A DNA stretch of 64,000 nt from contig CAWDMN010000059.1 in NCBI GenBank assembly GCA_963803155.1, positions 395,057-459,056 of the forward strand, given 5' to 3'. Shown here piece after piece: positions 7,922-17,348 of the stretch (position 1 is its first letter; each line of letters begins with the position of its first letter). The translations under genes and the position numbers were made by a program. This DNA comes from CAWDMN01 sp963803155. GTDB lineage: Bacteria; Acidobacteriota; Terriglobia; Versatilivoradales; Versatilivoraceae. Under the pieces are notes generated by a model. It had not been told where the DNA came from. It did no database searches and worked only from the letters and a program-made list of their open reading frames with translations.

Positions 7922-10030
7922 CTAGAATTCAGTCAAGACACCAGAATCTCCAAATGGGATCAATTCTTCAGGATTGCATTTCTTTCCATTGCTGGGTTTG
8001 GCGCCACCGTTGGACTTGTGAGAGCCGCCTCCGTGTTTAAAGGCAAATTGATTCGCCGGTTTGCGAATCAAGGCGGCAGATTTCTGGACTCCGCTTTGGC
8101 TGGAAATGCTAAATGCATGAACCAGATTTTGCATTTCCATGGCTTGGCTGTTCAATTCCTCCGCGGCACTGGCTGATTCTTCCGCGTTGGCAGCCACTGT
8201 CTGTGTCACCTGATTCATTTGTTCGATGGCTTTGTTAATTTGATTGACCCCATCATTCTGCTGATCTGAAGCAATGGCAATCTCAGCCATCACTTCGGTG
8301 ACTTTTTTTACCTGGCCGCTGATTTCATTGAGTCGCGCCAGCATTTTTTGATTACCTGAGACTCCCGCCTCGGCGTTCTTCACTGATTCCTCGATTAAAT
8401 TGGCCGTGTTCTTGGCCGCTTCGGCGCTACGGATGGCCAGGTTGCGCACCTCTTCGGCTACCACGGCAAACCCCTTGCCGGCGTCTCCGGCACGCGCAGC
8501 TTCCACGGCTGCATTGAGAGCCAGCAAGTTGGTCTGAAAAGCGATTTCATCGATTGTCTTGATGATTTTGGCGGTGGCATCAGCGGAAGTTTTGATCTTG
8601 CCCACTGCTTCGTTCATCTCTTTCATCACCTGGGCGCCTTGGTCTGTTGACGCGTTGGCGCTTTCAGCCATGGCTTTGGCTTCCTTGGCGTTAGAGGTGT
8701 TTTGCCGAGCCATCGAAGAAAGTTCCTGCAGGCTGCTGGAGGTTTCTTCCAATGACGACGCTTGCTCAGAGGCACCTGAAGATAATGATTGGCTTCCTGA
8801 ACTGATCTGAGTTGCAGCCGATGTGACCTGCTCCACACCCAAAAGAACCTGGGAAAGAGCTTCATCGAGATTTTGAACAGCCAAATTTAAAGCGTTTTTG
8901 ATTTTGGCATGATCGCCCTGATAGTTGCCAGTCATGCGCGCCGACAAATCTTTCGCGCTGACTTTCTCCAACACTTGGGCCGCTTCGTTGACGGGTTGAA
9001 TTACCGCATCCAGAGTAGCATTAATGCCCTGGACCAGGTCGCGATAGCTGCCCTCCAGTTTGGAGGCATCGCCGCGAACTTCTAGCTGTCCTTCTTTGCC
9101 AGCCTTGGTCAGCTTGTCGGTTTCAGACAACAGCCCATTTAAGATCCCCTGGACTTTTTCAAAAGAGTGAATGGAAGCCTTGGTCTGGTCCACCATTCCA
9201 TTGACCGCCCCGGATAAAATGCCCAGTTCATCCTTGGAATCCACGGGCACCTTCTCGATGTCAGCCTTAACCTTGGCGTTAATATCTCCCCGGGCCATGG
9301 CTTCCATCGCTTCTTTGAGGCTCTTGATACACTCATCACGCAAGATGCTGGCGCGCTCCACAACCTGTCCGATCCTTCGGGAGAGGCTGCGGGAGATAAG
9401 AAAGGCAGCGCCCAATCCCACCAAAATTGAGACGATCAATGCGCCGATCATGATGGACTGTGCCTGGCTGGCAATTTGAAGAGTCTTCGTACTGGCGTCC
9501 TGGGTGACCCGTTCTTTCAGGTCGACGAGCTCTTGAAGATGGTTATTGGCTTGAGTCAAGAGAGCCACCGTATTGCCGGCGAAGGTCTCTTTCTTGGCCG
9601 CTTCGACATCCCCCTTTTGAGTCAAGGAATTGATTTTATTAACAATGGGGAGCCAATTCTCGTAGGATTCCCGGGCTTGCTTGAGCCCCGCTTTTCCTTC
9701 TGGTGTATAAAACACCTTCTCCATCGCGTTCCAGTTGTCATCAGCCTTCTTTAATGCCGCAGTCAGACTGGCATTGACTTTGGCCGTGGCATCTTCACCA
9801 GTTACCAGCAGGGCCTGCCGCAAATCGCGCTGGATAGTCCTCATTGCTTCCTGCTCCGACAATGCAGCAACAACTCCGGGCATATCCTTATCATTGAATC
9901 TTGACATTTCCGTTTTCATCTTGCCGATGTTAAAGATTCCTACCATGCCGACGGCAAAATTAATAAGCAGAACGAGAATAAATGCGCTCATCAATTTTCC
10001 GCTGATTTTCAAATCGTTAAACCACTTCAT
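7922..10030 (-). CDS. Methyl-accepting chemotaxis protein
   Basis: This transmembrane chemoreceptor has 702 residues from the chosen start. A first membrane helix lies at about residues 10-32 (SAFILVLLINFAVGMVGIF). It is followed by a ~150-residue four-helix periplasmic domain of the 4HB_MCP type, a second membrane helix (IMIGALIVSILVGLGAAFLI), HAMP and linker segments, and the long cytoplasmic coiled coil. The coiled coil carries the invariant signalling tip EIAFQTNLLALNAAVEAARA. The C-terminus lacks a recognisable NWETF-type CheR/CheB tether. ATG 10030 is chosen over a start at 10069 because AAGGAG lies 9 nt before it and the next protein begins MKWFNDLKISGKL, the usual MCP opening. The ligand is unknown. 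It sits between a hypothetical gene and cheW in one minus-strand unit. Confidence 0.96.
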   Translation of the reverse strand: MKWFNDLKISGKLMSAFILVLLINFAVGMVGIFNIGKMKTEMSRFNDKDMPGVVAALSEQEAMRTIQRDLRQALLVTGEDATAKVNASLTAALKKADDNWNAMEKVFYTPEGKAGLKQARESYENWLPIVNKINSLTQKGDVEAAKKETFAGNTVALLTQANNHLQELVDLKERVTQDASTKTLQIASQAQSIMIGALIVSILVGLGAAFLISRSLSRRIGQVVERASILRDECIKSLKEAMEAMARGDINAKVKADIEKVPVDSKDELGILSGAVNGMVDQTKASIHSFEKVQGILNGLLSETDKLTKAGKEGQLEVRGDASKLEGSYRDLVQGINATLDAVIQPVNEAAQVLEKVSAKDLSARMTGNYQGDHAKIKNALNLAVQNLDEALSQVLLGVEQVTSAATQISSGSQSLSSGASEQASSLEETSSSLQELSSMARQNTSNAKEAKAMAESANASTDQGAQVMKEMNEAVGKIKTSADATAKIIKTIDEIAFQTNLLALNAAVEAARAGDAGKGFAVVAEEVRNLAIRSAEAAKNTANLIEESVKNAEAGVSGNQKMLARLNEISGQVKKVTEVMAEIAIASDQQNDGVNQINKAIEQMNQVTQTVAANAEESASAAEELNSQAMEMQNLVHAFSISSQSGVQKSAALIRKPANQFAFKHGGGSHKSNGGAKPSNGKKCNPEELIPFGDSGVLTEF

Positions 10031-10061
10031 AGATTTTTCTCCTTTTTCTATTCTTTGGAAT

Positions 10062-10547
10062 TTAAGCAATGGCCATTAGCACGTGATCTGACGCATTTTT
10101 AGTTCTTAAAAAATTGCTTTGCATTTTGCTGAGCACGGCACCCATATCCTCGAAATTGCTGTCGACGTAACTGATGAAGCAAGGGCACAACGAATGAGCG
10201 AGCGTGATATTCGATTCGTTGGCATCAGGCAAAATCAGGACAAGGCAGTTGCCCTGCAACAGTTCCCTGATTGCGACAAAGCGTTCCAGCTCGACGCAAT
10301 CACGTATCACTTGAGCGCAACAAAAGAACGAAGCGCCATTTTCAGCCTCTCGGATATTTCCAAACCCCTGGGGATGTATATTGACAATTGCACAATCAAT
10401 CTCCTTGAGAAGCAGCTTCATTCTCTCCCACCATCTGTCGAAAGAAGGATTGCAATTCCCAAACCAAATATCAGCCAAGACATTTGTGGGAGAGGATGAG
10501 GAAGGGGATAATTGCTCCAAATCAAAATCAATCTGTTGAAAGGGCAA
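10062..10547 (-). CDS. Hypothetical protein heading the chemosensory unit (possible pseudo-receiver fold)
   Basis: This 161-residue protein is not one I recognise. After a polar, Ser-rich N-terminus, the order is an aromatic helix (FDRWWERMKLLLKE), a beta-strand CAIVNIHPQG, a helix with CCAQVIRDCVELERF, a strand CLVLILPDA, then ITLAHSLCPCFISYV and a final helix. This alternating pattern could be a small alpha/beta receiver-like fold, but no phospho-acceptor Asp pattern is visible, and it is Cys-rich for its size. The start is probably TTG at 10547, since a TAA lies two codons upstream and no in-frame ATG precedes it. The internal ATG of MKLLLKE, with GGGAG just before it, is an alternative. 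The MCP start is 31 bp downstream, so a role in that chemosensory pathway is likely but unproven. Confidence 0.6.
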   Translation of the reverse strand: MPFQQIDFDLEQLSPSSSSPTNVLADIWFGNCNPSFDRWWERMKLLLKEIDCAIVNIHPQGFGNIREAENGASFFCCAQVIRDCVELERFVAIRELLQGNCLVLILPDANESNITLAHSLCPCFISYVDSNFEDMGAVLSKMQSNFLRTKNASDHVLMAIA

Positions 10548-10637
10548 GAATTAAATGAAATATTTCAGGGACTGGAAATCGGGCTTGAATCAGAGAGATG
10601 AGGAAGAGGCACGATGATCCAAGATGTTTTTTCTGTG

Positions 10638-10690
10638 CAGTGTCATCAATACCTAACAGCATCCTGTCGCCAATTTGCGACAGTGTCATC
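10638..10690. promoter_or_regulatory. Direct repeat and small hairpin upstream of the chemosensory unit
   Basis: CAGTGTCATC occurs at 10638-10647 and again at 10681-10690, 43 bp apart. A TGTCGC/GCGACA hairpin with a 6-nt loop (10665-10682) lies between them and touches the second copy. It is about 90 bp upstream of the first gene of the minus-strand chemosensory unit, where an operator could lie. No binding protein can be named. Confidence 0.35.
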
Positions 10691-10749
10691 CTAAGTATTC
10701 CAATTCACAAGTTCAGTGACGTATTTTCCCTTTTAAGGTGGCTTTTCAT

Positions 10750-11101
10750 TAATCCCACGCTTCAGCGCGGGGGTCTCGAGTTTTAACATTTTTACCGCGG
10801 AGCGGTTAGGGAAATTAGCCTGGGGTAAAAGAGCGTCTTTTCTCTTTTACCCCAGGTAGGATCAAATCAATACCAGCGGGCACTCCAGCGGAGTGCAGGA
10901 GGGGAAGCCTTTTGCCCATCGAGGACATTGGCCGGATCGATTCCCTGGATCCAATGGACACAAGATCTGAGAAATGTTATCGCGGCAGCTGAACTCCCGC
11001 ACCCCTCCAGGGTGCAACGGAGGTGAAAACTGATGGTATCCTGGGGTGTGCGGCGAAACGCCGCAAACCCCAGGCTAATCTCCTCTACCGCTTTGCGGTA
11101 G
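10750..11101. repeat. Composite palindromic repeat region (REP-like), 10548-11208 otherwise gene-free
   Basis: The 660-bp gap between the chemosensory unit and the response regulator holds no gene. It is packed with hairpins: CCTGGGGTAAAAGAG (10819-10833) with 10842-10856; GCACTCC/GGAGTGC (10880-10896); GCACCC/GGGTGC (10999-11015); CCTGGGGT..TGCGGCG-AAA-CGCCGCA..ACCCCAGG (11040-11074); CTACCGC/GCGGTAG (11085-11101). The outermost CCTGGGG arms at both ends are alike. Dispersed palindromes of this kind (REP/BIME-like) are often mobilised in trans. No transposase is nearby. Confidence 0.7.
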
Positions 11102-11208
11102 AAAAACATTGAAACTCCAAAACTCCGCGTTGAAGCACAGGGTCAATGAAAACCCAAGGAATTCGTCACTGTTTTTATGAATTCAACTACTTAGCGACGT
11201 CCTTTATA

Positions 11209-12654
11209 TTATGAAACGGCCGATGGGGGGAATTCCTGTTTCGTTTGTCTGGTGATTCCATGCCTATTGATAAGCTTGTGCAGGTGGGGGCGCGATATTT
11301 GAGCCACGCGGCAGGCCTGGGAAATATTCCAATGTGTATAATCGAGCAGTTCCAATAAATACTTCCGTTCGTTTTCTTCACGAAACCGTGAAAGGGAGGA
11401 AGGTGACAAAACTGGGGGGATTACATCGACATGAACGGATTCTATTTCTTCCAGGCCCTGATAGAATTGTTTCCCCCTAATTTGGCCGCGCACCAACTGC
11501 ACACGGATGGATTTGGGCAGATGGACTGGAAAGAGGATAGGCTCGTCCTTGGCGGCGGATAATGTGTAGTCCAGCGTGTTAAAGAGTTCCCGGACATTTC
11601 CGGGCCAGGAATATTCGTTCAAGGCCTCCACAAATTCCGGAGAGAACCCTTTGGTGTTGATTTTTCGTTTTTCGCACTGCCGGCTGATGTAATGAAGAGC
11701 CAGGTCAATGACGTCTCCTTTCCGTTCGCGCAGCGGAGGGAGGTGAAGATAAAAGGAGCGCAGCCGAAAGAGCAAATCTTCCCGGAAAGTGCCATTCCTC
11801 ACCATAAGATCCAGATCGCGATTCGTGGCGGCCACCAAGCGAAAATCGCTTTCCACCTCTTCCCGACCGCCCACCGGCCGGAATCGCTTCTCCTCCAATA
11901 CCCGCAGAAAATTCTTTTGGATAACCAGGGGGAGTTCCCCCACTTCGTCCAAAAAAAGCGTCCCGCCATGGGCTTGGCGGATAAGGCCTTCTTTGCGTTC
12001 CATGGCGCCGGTAAAGGCCCCTCTTTCATGCCCAAACAAGATGCTTTCAACCAGAGGTTCGGGCAATGCCGTGCAATCCACCACGACAAAGTTTTTTCCG
12101 GCACGGAGACTGTTGGTGTGAATGGCCAAGGCAAAGCAATCTTTTCCGGTGCCGGTTTCGCCGGTAAGGAGCACGTTGGCATCGGTTCCGGCCGCCCGGG
12201 CCAGCTCGTCCAACGCTGATTTCATGGCCGCACTGGATCCGACGATGCCTTCGCGATCCAGGGATACCGCATGTTGCGGATTAATTCTCAGACGTCGATA
12301 TTCCAAGGCCTGCTTGATCGTTAGTTGCAGGTATTGGGGGAAGGACTGTTTTTCAATATAATCCCAGGCCCCGCTCTGAATTGCCAGTTCCGCCCCGTCC
12401 GGATCCCCTTCGCCAGTGAGGATGATCACCATGGGGGATCCAGAGGTGTTCAAAATATGGGGAAGAGAGTCCAACCCATTGCCATCCGGCAGATTCACAT
12501 CGAGGAACACCAGATCAAATGGTTCAAGCAAGAGTCGTGAAAGCCCCTGCGCCAGCCTTGTCGCACAAACGGGGTGATATCCGAATTTGGATATCATGGC
12601 TGAGAGCGCACTGCACATCGATTCGTCGTCATCAATTATCAGGATTTTAGCCAT
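11209..12654 (-). CDS. Sigma-54-dependent response regulator, NtrC family
   Basis: This 481-residue transcription activator has three domains. The receiver (1-120) has the acidic pocket IIDDDE and phospho-acceptor D52 in FLDVNLPDGNG. The AAA+ domain (about 145-375) has Walker A GETGTGKD and the sigma-54-contacting loop GAFTGA, plus GTLFLDEVGELP (Walker B). The C-terminal Fis-type helix-turn-helix contains NISQACRVAQISRPHLHKLI. When phosphorylated it should drive open-complex formation at sigma-54 promoters. It lies 48 bp downstream of the hybrid kinase at 12703 on the same strand, so that kinase is the probable partner. Its targets are not evident here. Confidence 0.96.
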   Translation of the reverse strand: MAKILIIDDDESMCSALSAMISKFGYHPVCATRLAQGLSRLLLEPFDLVFLDVNLPDGNGLDSLPHILNTSGSPMVIILTGEGDPDGAELAIQSGAWDYIEKQSFPQYLQLTIKQALEYRRLRINPQHAVSLDREGIVGSSAAMKSALDELARAAGTDANVLLTGETGTGKDCFALAIHTNSLRAGKNFVVVDCTALPEPLVESILFGHERGAFTGAMERKEGLIRQAHGGTLFLDEVGELPLVIQKNFLRVLEEKRFRPVGGREEVESDFRLVAATNRDLDLMVRNGTFREDLLFRLRSFYLHLPPLRERKGDVIDLALHYISRQCEKRKINTKGFSPEFVEALNEYSWPGNVRELFNTLDYTLSAAKDEPILFPVHLPKSIRVQLVRGQIRGKQFYQGLEEIESVHVDVIPPVLSPSSLSRFREENERKYLLELLDYTHWNISQACRVAQISRPHLHKLINRHGITRQTKQEFPPSAVS

Positions 12655-12702
12655 GCTTTTTTGATCCTATTGAGTGCCGCCACCAGCGGGGCGGGTAATT
12701 AT

Positions 12703-15700
12703 TTATTTGCCGTCAGGGTTCTTTCCGCCGCCCGCTGCCAATGCTCCGGCCAGAGACGCCGCCAGGGTCCCGATCCGAATGGGTTTGAGCAATAATTCCC
12801 TTATCCCACACTCTTCGAGCTTGGCTTCGGAAATCCGGTCGCTGTAACCCGAGCATAAGAGGATAGGAATGTCCTGACGAATTTTCCGGATTTCCCATCC
12901 CAATTCGAGCCCTGTCATGTCTGGCATGGTTTGGTCGGTGAGGATCAGCTGGAAATAGCCGGGCCTCTCTCTAAAAAGCTTCAAGGCGGCCAGACCACTG
13001 GATAGAGCCAAGGGACGATAACCTAACTGTTTTAAGCTTTCCTTCAGCACCTTGGCGATATCAAGCTCATCATCGACTATCAGAACGTGTTCTCCATTGC
13101 CCCGCGCCAAGGGATGAGTACCGGCAGAGGGTTCTTCCAATTGGCCCATTTCGAGCATGGGCAAAATTACTTCAGCTGTAGTCCCCACTCCCACCACGCT
13201 CGAAATCCGGATGGCTCCAAGGTGATTTTTTACGATACCGTGGACTACCGACAATCCTAGTCCCGTACCTTGTTCTTTGGGTTTGGTCGTATAAAAAGGT
13301 TCAAAAATCCGGCCCGCCACTTCCTGGCTCATCCCCTCACCGCTGTCGCGCACGGTCAGTTTGACATAATTCCCCTGGTTGATTTCTCCCCATTGGAATG
13401 CGAGATCCTGCCCGATTTTTTCTTCCGTCAAACCGATATAGAGTTGCCCGCCCCGTTCTCTCATGGCATAAGCCGCGTTGGTGCACAGGTTCATGAGAAC
13501 TTGGTGGATTTGGGTGGGGTCGGCCATGATCACGAGGGGCCGCGTTGCCAATGCCGGAACGATTTTGATGGTCGAGGGGATCGAGGCCCGCAAGAGTTTC
13601 ATCGTCTCTTTGACAATCAAGTTGACTTGGATGGGCTTCAGTTCCTGCTTGCCCTGCCGGCTGAAGGTGAGAATCTGCTTGACCAGGTCACTAGCCCTCT
13701 TGATTCCAATCAGGATTTGTTCAAGGTATGGTTTCGTTTCGCCATTGTCGGAATGGTCTTCCAGCAGGGCAAGTTCTGCAAATCCCATCATAGATCCCAG
13801 AATGTTGTTAAAGTCGTGGGCAATTCCCCCGGCCAGAGTGCCGAGGGCCTCTATCTTCTGGGCTTGGCGCAGCTGTTCTTCCAGCATCGTCCGGTTCGCC
13901 TCGGTTTGCTTGCGTTCGGTGATATCCACGCTGACAGCCAAAATCTTCGCAAAATTTCCCGCTTCATCTTGGAGCGGGCGTTTCGTGGTTTGATAATAGC
14001 GGGTTTCGCCAGTGGGCCAGGTGAAGGGTTCCTCGGCAATGAATTTCTCGTTCCCCGTGGCAAAGATTTCCTCGTCATCTAGCCGGTATTTGGAGGCTTC
14101 TTCAGAGCGCATCCCCAGTTCGATATCGTTCTTCCCCACCATCAGTTCAGGAATTGTGCCATTTGCCTCCGCCATGGCCCGGTTGGCTAAAATGTAACGG
14201 TCTTCCATGTCCTTGACAAAGATCAGATTGGGATTCATGTCAATGACTTGTCGCAAAAATAGGCGATGGCGTTCGGCATCGCGCTCCGCCCTCAGTCGGT
14301 CAGTAATGTCCCAAAAGATGCCTTGTATGCCCATCACTCGCCCTTCACCGTCCCGGAGCGGGACTTTGATGACTTGGACAAACTGGCTCTTGCCCCCTCC
14401 TGGTTGCAAATGTTCTTCCACTAACTCCAGGAGGTCTCCTGTCTCCAGAACTCGTTGGTCATCCGCTTGGTATTTACAGGCAATCTCGGGCGGGAAAAAA
14501 TCGAAATCAGTTTTTCCCAATATTTCCGCGGCTGGTTTTCCCCCCATCTGACAAATGCGCTGGTTGACGAAGGTAAACCGCCCCGCAAGGTCTTTGCGGT
14601 ATACGAATTGAGGCAGGGTCTCCACCAGGGAGTGATAAAGCCGCTCGGATTCCCCGAGCCGTTCTTCTGCTTGCTTGCGCTCGGAGATGTCGCGCACTTG
14701 GGCGAGCACGCGCCGTTGCCCGCCGATCTCGGCGGCTTTTAAAACAACTTCCACCCAGAACAGCTCGCCGCTTTTCTTCCGGGCTTGCCACTCGAACTGT
14801 TGAGGCCCCTCGTTGCTGGCTTTGGTAATCCACTGCCGGGCTTCCGCCTCTGAGAATGGGCTTTCACTCCGGCTGCTGGCATCGATGGTCAGCCGCAAAG
14901 CTTCTTCCCAGTCCACTTCGTACAGGTGCAACATAGACTCATTGACATCGAGGACGGCCAGGGTGTCTACGTCGAGGATAATCATGGCGTCGTTGGCGGC
15001 ATTAAAAATCTCGCGGTAATTCCGCTCACTCAGCCGCAACGCCTCATCGGCCCGCTTGCGTTCGGTGATGTCGCGGACAAAGACCAGGTGCGCGGCCCTC
15101 TCTTGGAAACAGATGGCTACCGCCGTAGTTTCGACCACAACCCGCGAGCCGTCGATGCGCAAATATTCCTGATCCATGAGGGGAGCCGGCATCCCGGTCT
15201 CGCGCTGAAACCGGATACGCTCGCGAATGGATTCGTGGAATTCCGGGGCCATTCGGTCCATGATTTCCCGGCCGAGTAGATCTTCCGGCTTCGCCGCTCC
15301 GGTGAGCTTGACCATGGCCGGATTAACGTAAACGAAACGTCCTTCGCTTTGCACGAAGATGGCTTCTGGAGCCGCCTCCACCAGGGTACGGAAACGATCT
15401 TCACTTTCCTGCCGCGCCTGCTCCGACCTCCGTCTCTTGGCTTCTTCTTCCAATCGGTCCAATCCAAAGGAAATGTCCATCGCTACTTCGTCTAGCAGGG
15501 CGACCTCCTTGTCCTGGAAGAAATCTGTTTCGCCAGCGTACAGGGTCAAGGCGCCGCAAATTGCGCCACCCAAACGAATTGGGAATGCTGCCGCCGCGCG
15601 AATCCCTGCTTGCGCAAACTCTTCACGCCAGGGGATTGTCCGGTTGTCGGCCAGAAAATCGTTAAAAACAGCAGCGGCCCCTTCCCGGATTGCCGTACCC

Positions 15701-16365
15701 GTGGGGCCACAACCTTCGGGACGATCGTCGGTATAAACCGTGACTGTTTTGACAAATTCCGCCAACTCGCCTGCAGCGGCAATAGGGGCAACCGTACATC
15801 CGCGGGCATCATGCCATGCGATCCAGGCCAACTTGAACCTGCCATGCTCAGTGGCTATACGGCAGACCTGTTGAAAGAAGCCGTCCCGTGAAGCTGACTT
15901 AATAAGGGCTTGATTGACCTGGCTCAGGAAGGCGTATAATCGGTTCATCCGGTGAATCTCTTTTTCAGCCTTTTTGCGTTCCGTGATATTGCGCAAATCC
16001 AGGATGGCTCCCGAAAATCCTCCTTGCGTCTCATAGAGAAGGCGGATGGCAGACTCCAACCAGATATATTCCCCAATGGCGTTCAGGTAACGAACATCCA
16101 TTTGAATTGTCTGAACGTGTTGGGCTAGAGCCTTTTGGGCTTGCGCGCGCAAAATCGCGGCGTCCTCGGGATGGATTAATTCGAAGATTTCCTTCCCGAG
16201 ATTCGTGGCCGGATCATAGCCCAAGGTGCGTGTCACCGATGGGCTTATGTAGATGATTCGGCCCTGCCCATCGACTTGAGCGATCACATCCGACATGTTT
16301 TCGGCGAGCAGCCGCAATTGGTGCTGGCTCTCGCGAAGAGCGGCCCCTGCCTTTTTCGATTTCAT
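12703..16365 (-). CDS. Multi-PAS/GAF hybrid sensor histidine kinase with C-terminal receiver
   Basis: This is a 1220-residue soluble hybrid kinase. No signal peptide or membrane helix is visible, so sensing is cytoplasmic. Domains in order are PAS (about 10-137, with an ITERKKAEKEI exit motif), GAF (about 140-320), four further PAS domains (about 325-830, each ending in a D[I]TERK/ISERK-like motif), HisKA with LAGGIAHDFNNIL, and HATPase with a DSGEGM G1 box and KEQGTGLGLSVV. The receiver has VLIVDDE and phospho-acceptor LTDQTMPD. This is the soluble cousin of energy- or redox-sensing kinases; cofactors cannot be inferred. The attached receiver and the NtrC-type regulator 48 bp downstream suggest a phosphotransfer to sigma-54 promoters. 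The Shine-Dalgarno is weak. Confidence 0.95.
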   Translation of the reverse strand: MKSKKAGAALRESQHQLRLLAENMSDVIAQVDGQGRIIYISPSVTRTLGYDPATNLGKEIFELIHPEDAAILRAQAQKALAQHVQTIQMDVRYLNAIGEYIWLESAIRLLYETQGGFSGAILDLRNITERKKAEKEIHRMNRLYAFLSQVNQALIKSASRDGFFQQVCRIATEHGRFKLAWIAWHDARGCTVAPIAAAGELAEFVKTVTVYTDDRPEGCGPTGTAIREGAAAVFNDFLADNRTIPWREEFAQAGIRAAAAFPIRLGGAICGALTLYAGETDFFQDKEVALLDEVAMDISFGLDRLEEEAKRRRSEQARQESEDRFRTLVEAAPEAIFVQSEGRFVYVNPAMVKLTGAAKPEDLLGREIMDRMAPEFHESIRERIRFQRETGMPAPLMDQEYLRIDGSRVVVETTAVAICFQERAAHLVFVRDITERKRADEALRLSERNYREIFNAANDAMIILDVDTLAVLDVNESMLHLYEVDWEEALRLTIDASSRSESPFSEAEARQWITKASNEGPQQFEWQARKKSGELFWVEVVLKAAEIGGQRRVLAQVRDISERKQAEERLGESERLYHSLVETLPQFVYRKDLAGRFTFVNQRICQMGGKPAAEILGKTDFDFFPPEIACKYQADDQRVLETGDLLELVEEHLQPGGGKSQFVQVIKVPLRDGEGRVMGIQGIFWDITDRLRAERDAERHRLFLRQVIDMNPNLIFVKDMEDRYILANRAMAEANGTIPELMVGKNDIELGMRSEEASKYRLDDEEIFATGNEKFIAEEPFTWPTGETRYYQTTKRPLQDEAGNFAKILAVSVDITERKQTEANRTMLEEQLRQAQKIEALGTLAGGIAHDFNNILGSMMGFAELALLEDHSDNGETKPYLEQILIGIKRASDLVKQILTFSRQGKQELKPIQVNLIVKETMKLLRASIPSTIKIVPALATRPLVIMADPTQIHQVLMNLCTNAAYAMRERGGQLYIGLTEEKIGQDLAFQWGEINQGNYVKLTVRDSGEGMSQEVAGRIFEPFYTTKPKEQGTGLGLSVVHGIVKNHLGAIRISSVVGVGTTAEVILPMLEMGQLEEPSAGTHPLARGNGEHVLIVDDELDIAKVLKESLKQLGYRPLALSSGLAALKLFRERPGYFQLILTDQTMPDMTGLELGWEIRKIRQDIPILLCSGYSDRISEAKLEECGIRELLLKPIRIGTLAASLAGALAAGGGKNPDGK

Positions 16366-16800
16366 ATTTTCACCGTAGGATTGCTTAGTTTTTTTCCCCT
16401 ATCTCCCAGAGAGATTTGGCGCGAATGTTATTAAGATGTGCAAAATAGTCTGGAGGAACAAAATGAATAATTAGGGAATAGCGCAGCAATTATGAATGCT
16501 CATTTCACGCGTCTCCACCAAGCCAAATTCTCTATTTGATGTATCGTAATTTAGAGTTCCGAACTTGAGTGCTAATCAATTGTCTGCACCTATCATGAGA
16601 AAGTGGGAAGCCTGCTCGCCGCGGGTTCACTTTCACACTACAGCCAAATCCCTGCGCTCCATCAGGCAATTGCTCAGTTATCGGGGTAATAGCTCTTTCC
16701 GCTTTTTTCCAGTGGTTGAGCCTCATTGGGATCTGCCTTGGTTGCCATTAGAAGTCACCTCACTTTCAACATAGATATCATCCCACAGAAGGAACAACCG

Positions 16801-17165
16801 CATCGTCGTTTTTATGCGACCGCTCCTCTTCCCGCCGATATCCCCCAGCAGAAGTACGACGCCAGAGCCAAGGTCCTCATCACAGCCCTGAAGCATGGGT
16901 GCGGAATCCCTTTTTCCGGTTGTCTCAACTGCAAGTCCACCTGGGAGTTCCTCTCCCCCCTTCCACCCCGTGGCAGCTTTCTGAAGAAGTGGCTAAAGAC
17001 ACTTTCCCCGTTTAGAAGACCCTTCGATGGATGGCTTCTCAGGTGGACGTCTTCTATGCTGACGACAGCCCGATCCGGGATGCTTTGTTGAGCTCATACT
17101 CATTGACACGAGAGGCGGCCAGTTTTCAAAGCCGGTCTGGAATGGGACTTCGCCTGGGACGCTGA
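16801..17165 (+). pseudogene. IS66-family transposase relic
   Basis: Two frames read in sequence reproduce the middle of an IS66-type transposase. Frame one from 16801 gives HRRFYATAPLPADIPQQKYD and then ALKHGCGIPF. After a one-base loss in the T-run at 16911-16915 the reading continues in another frame as FRLSQLQVHLGVPLPPSTPW and then LSEEVAK. A TAG at 17013 replaces the Tyr expected in PVYKTL, and the catalytic-region text MASQVDVFYADDSPIR follows. The frame ends at TGA 17163. Both the frameshift and the nonsense codon make it inactive. No terminal inverted repeats were recognised. The rest of the 16366-17348 gap holds nothing I can assign. Confidence 0.75.
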
Positions 17166-17348
17166 GCACGTCAAGCTTCAAAACGCTTTTTATCTTTGAT
17201 GAATTCCTTAGTGGGAATGGAAGGCATCAGGGTTTCTCCTGGAAAAATCCTGGTTTGCGAGGAGTCTAACCCACTGGTCCTGCAATAAGCACGCACCGTT
17301 GCTGCAAGGTTACCTTCCGTAAGATGAGAGGATTTCAGACTGCCGGGA

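Noticed and set aside
10655..10680. Sigma-54 promoter TGGC..GCTG upstream of the chemosensory unit
   Set aside because: The GG-to-GC spacing is 9 rather than 10 bp and the -12 element is weak.
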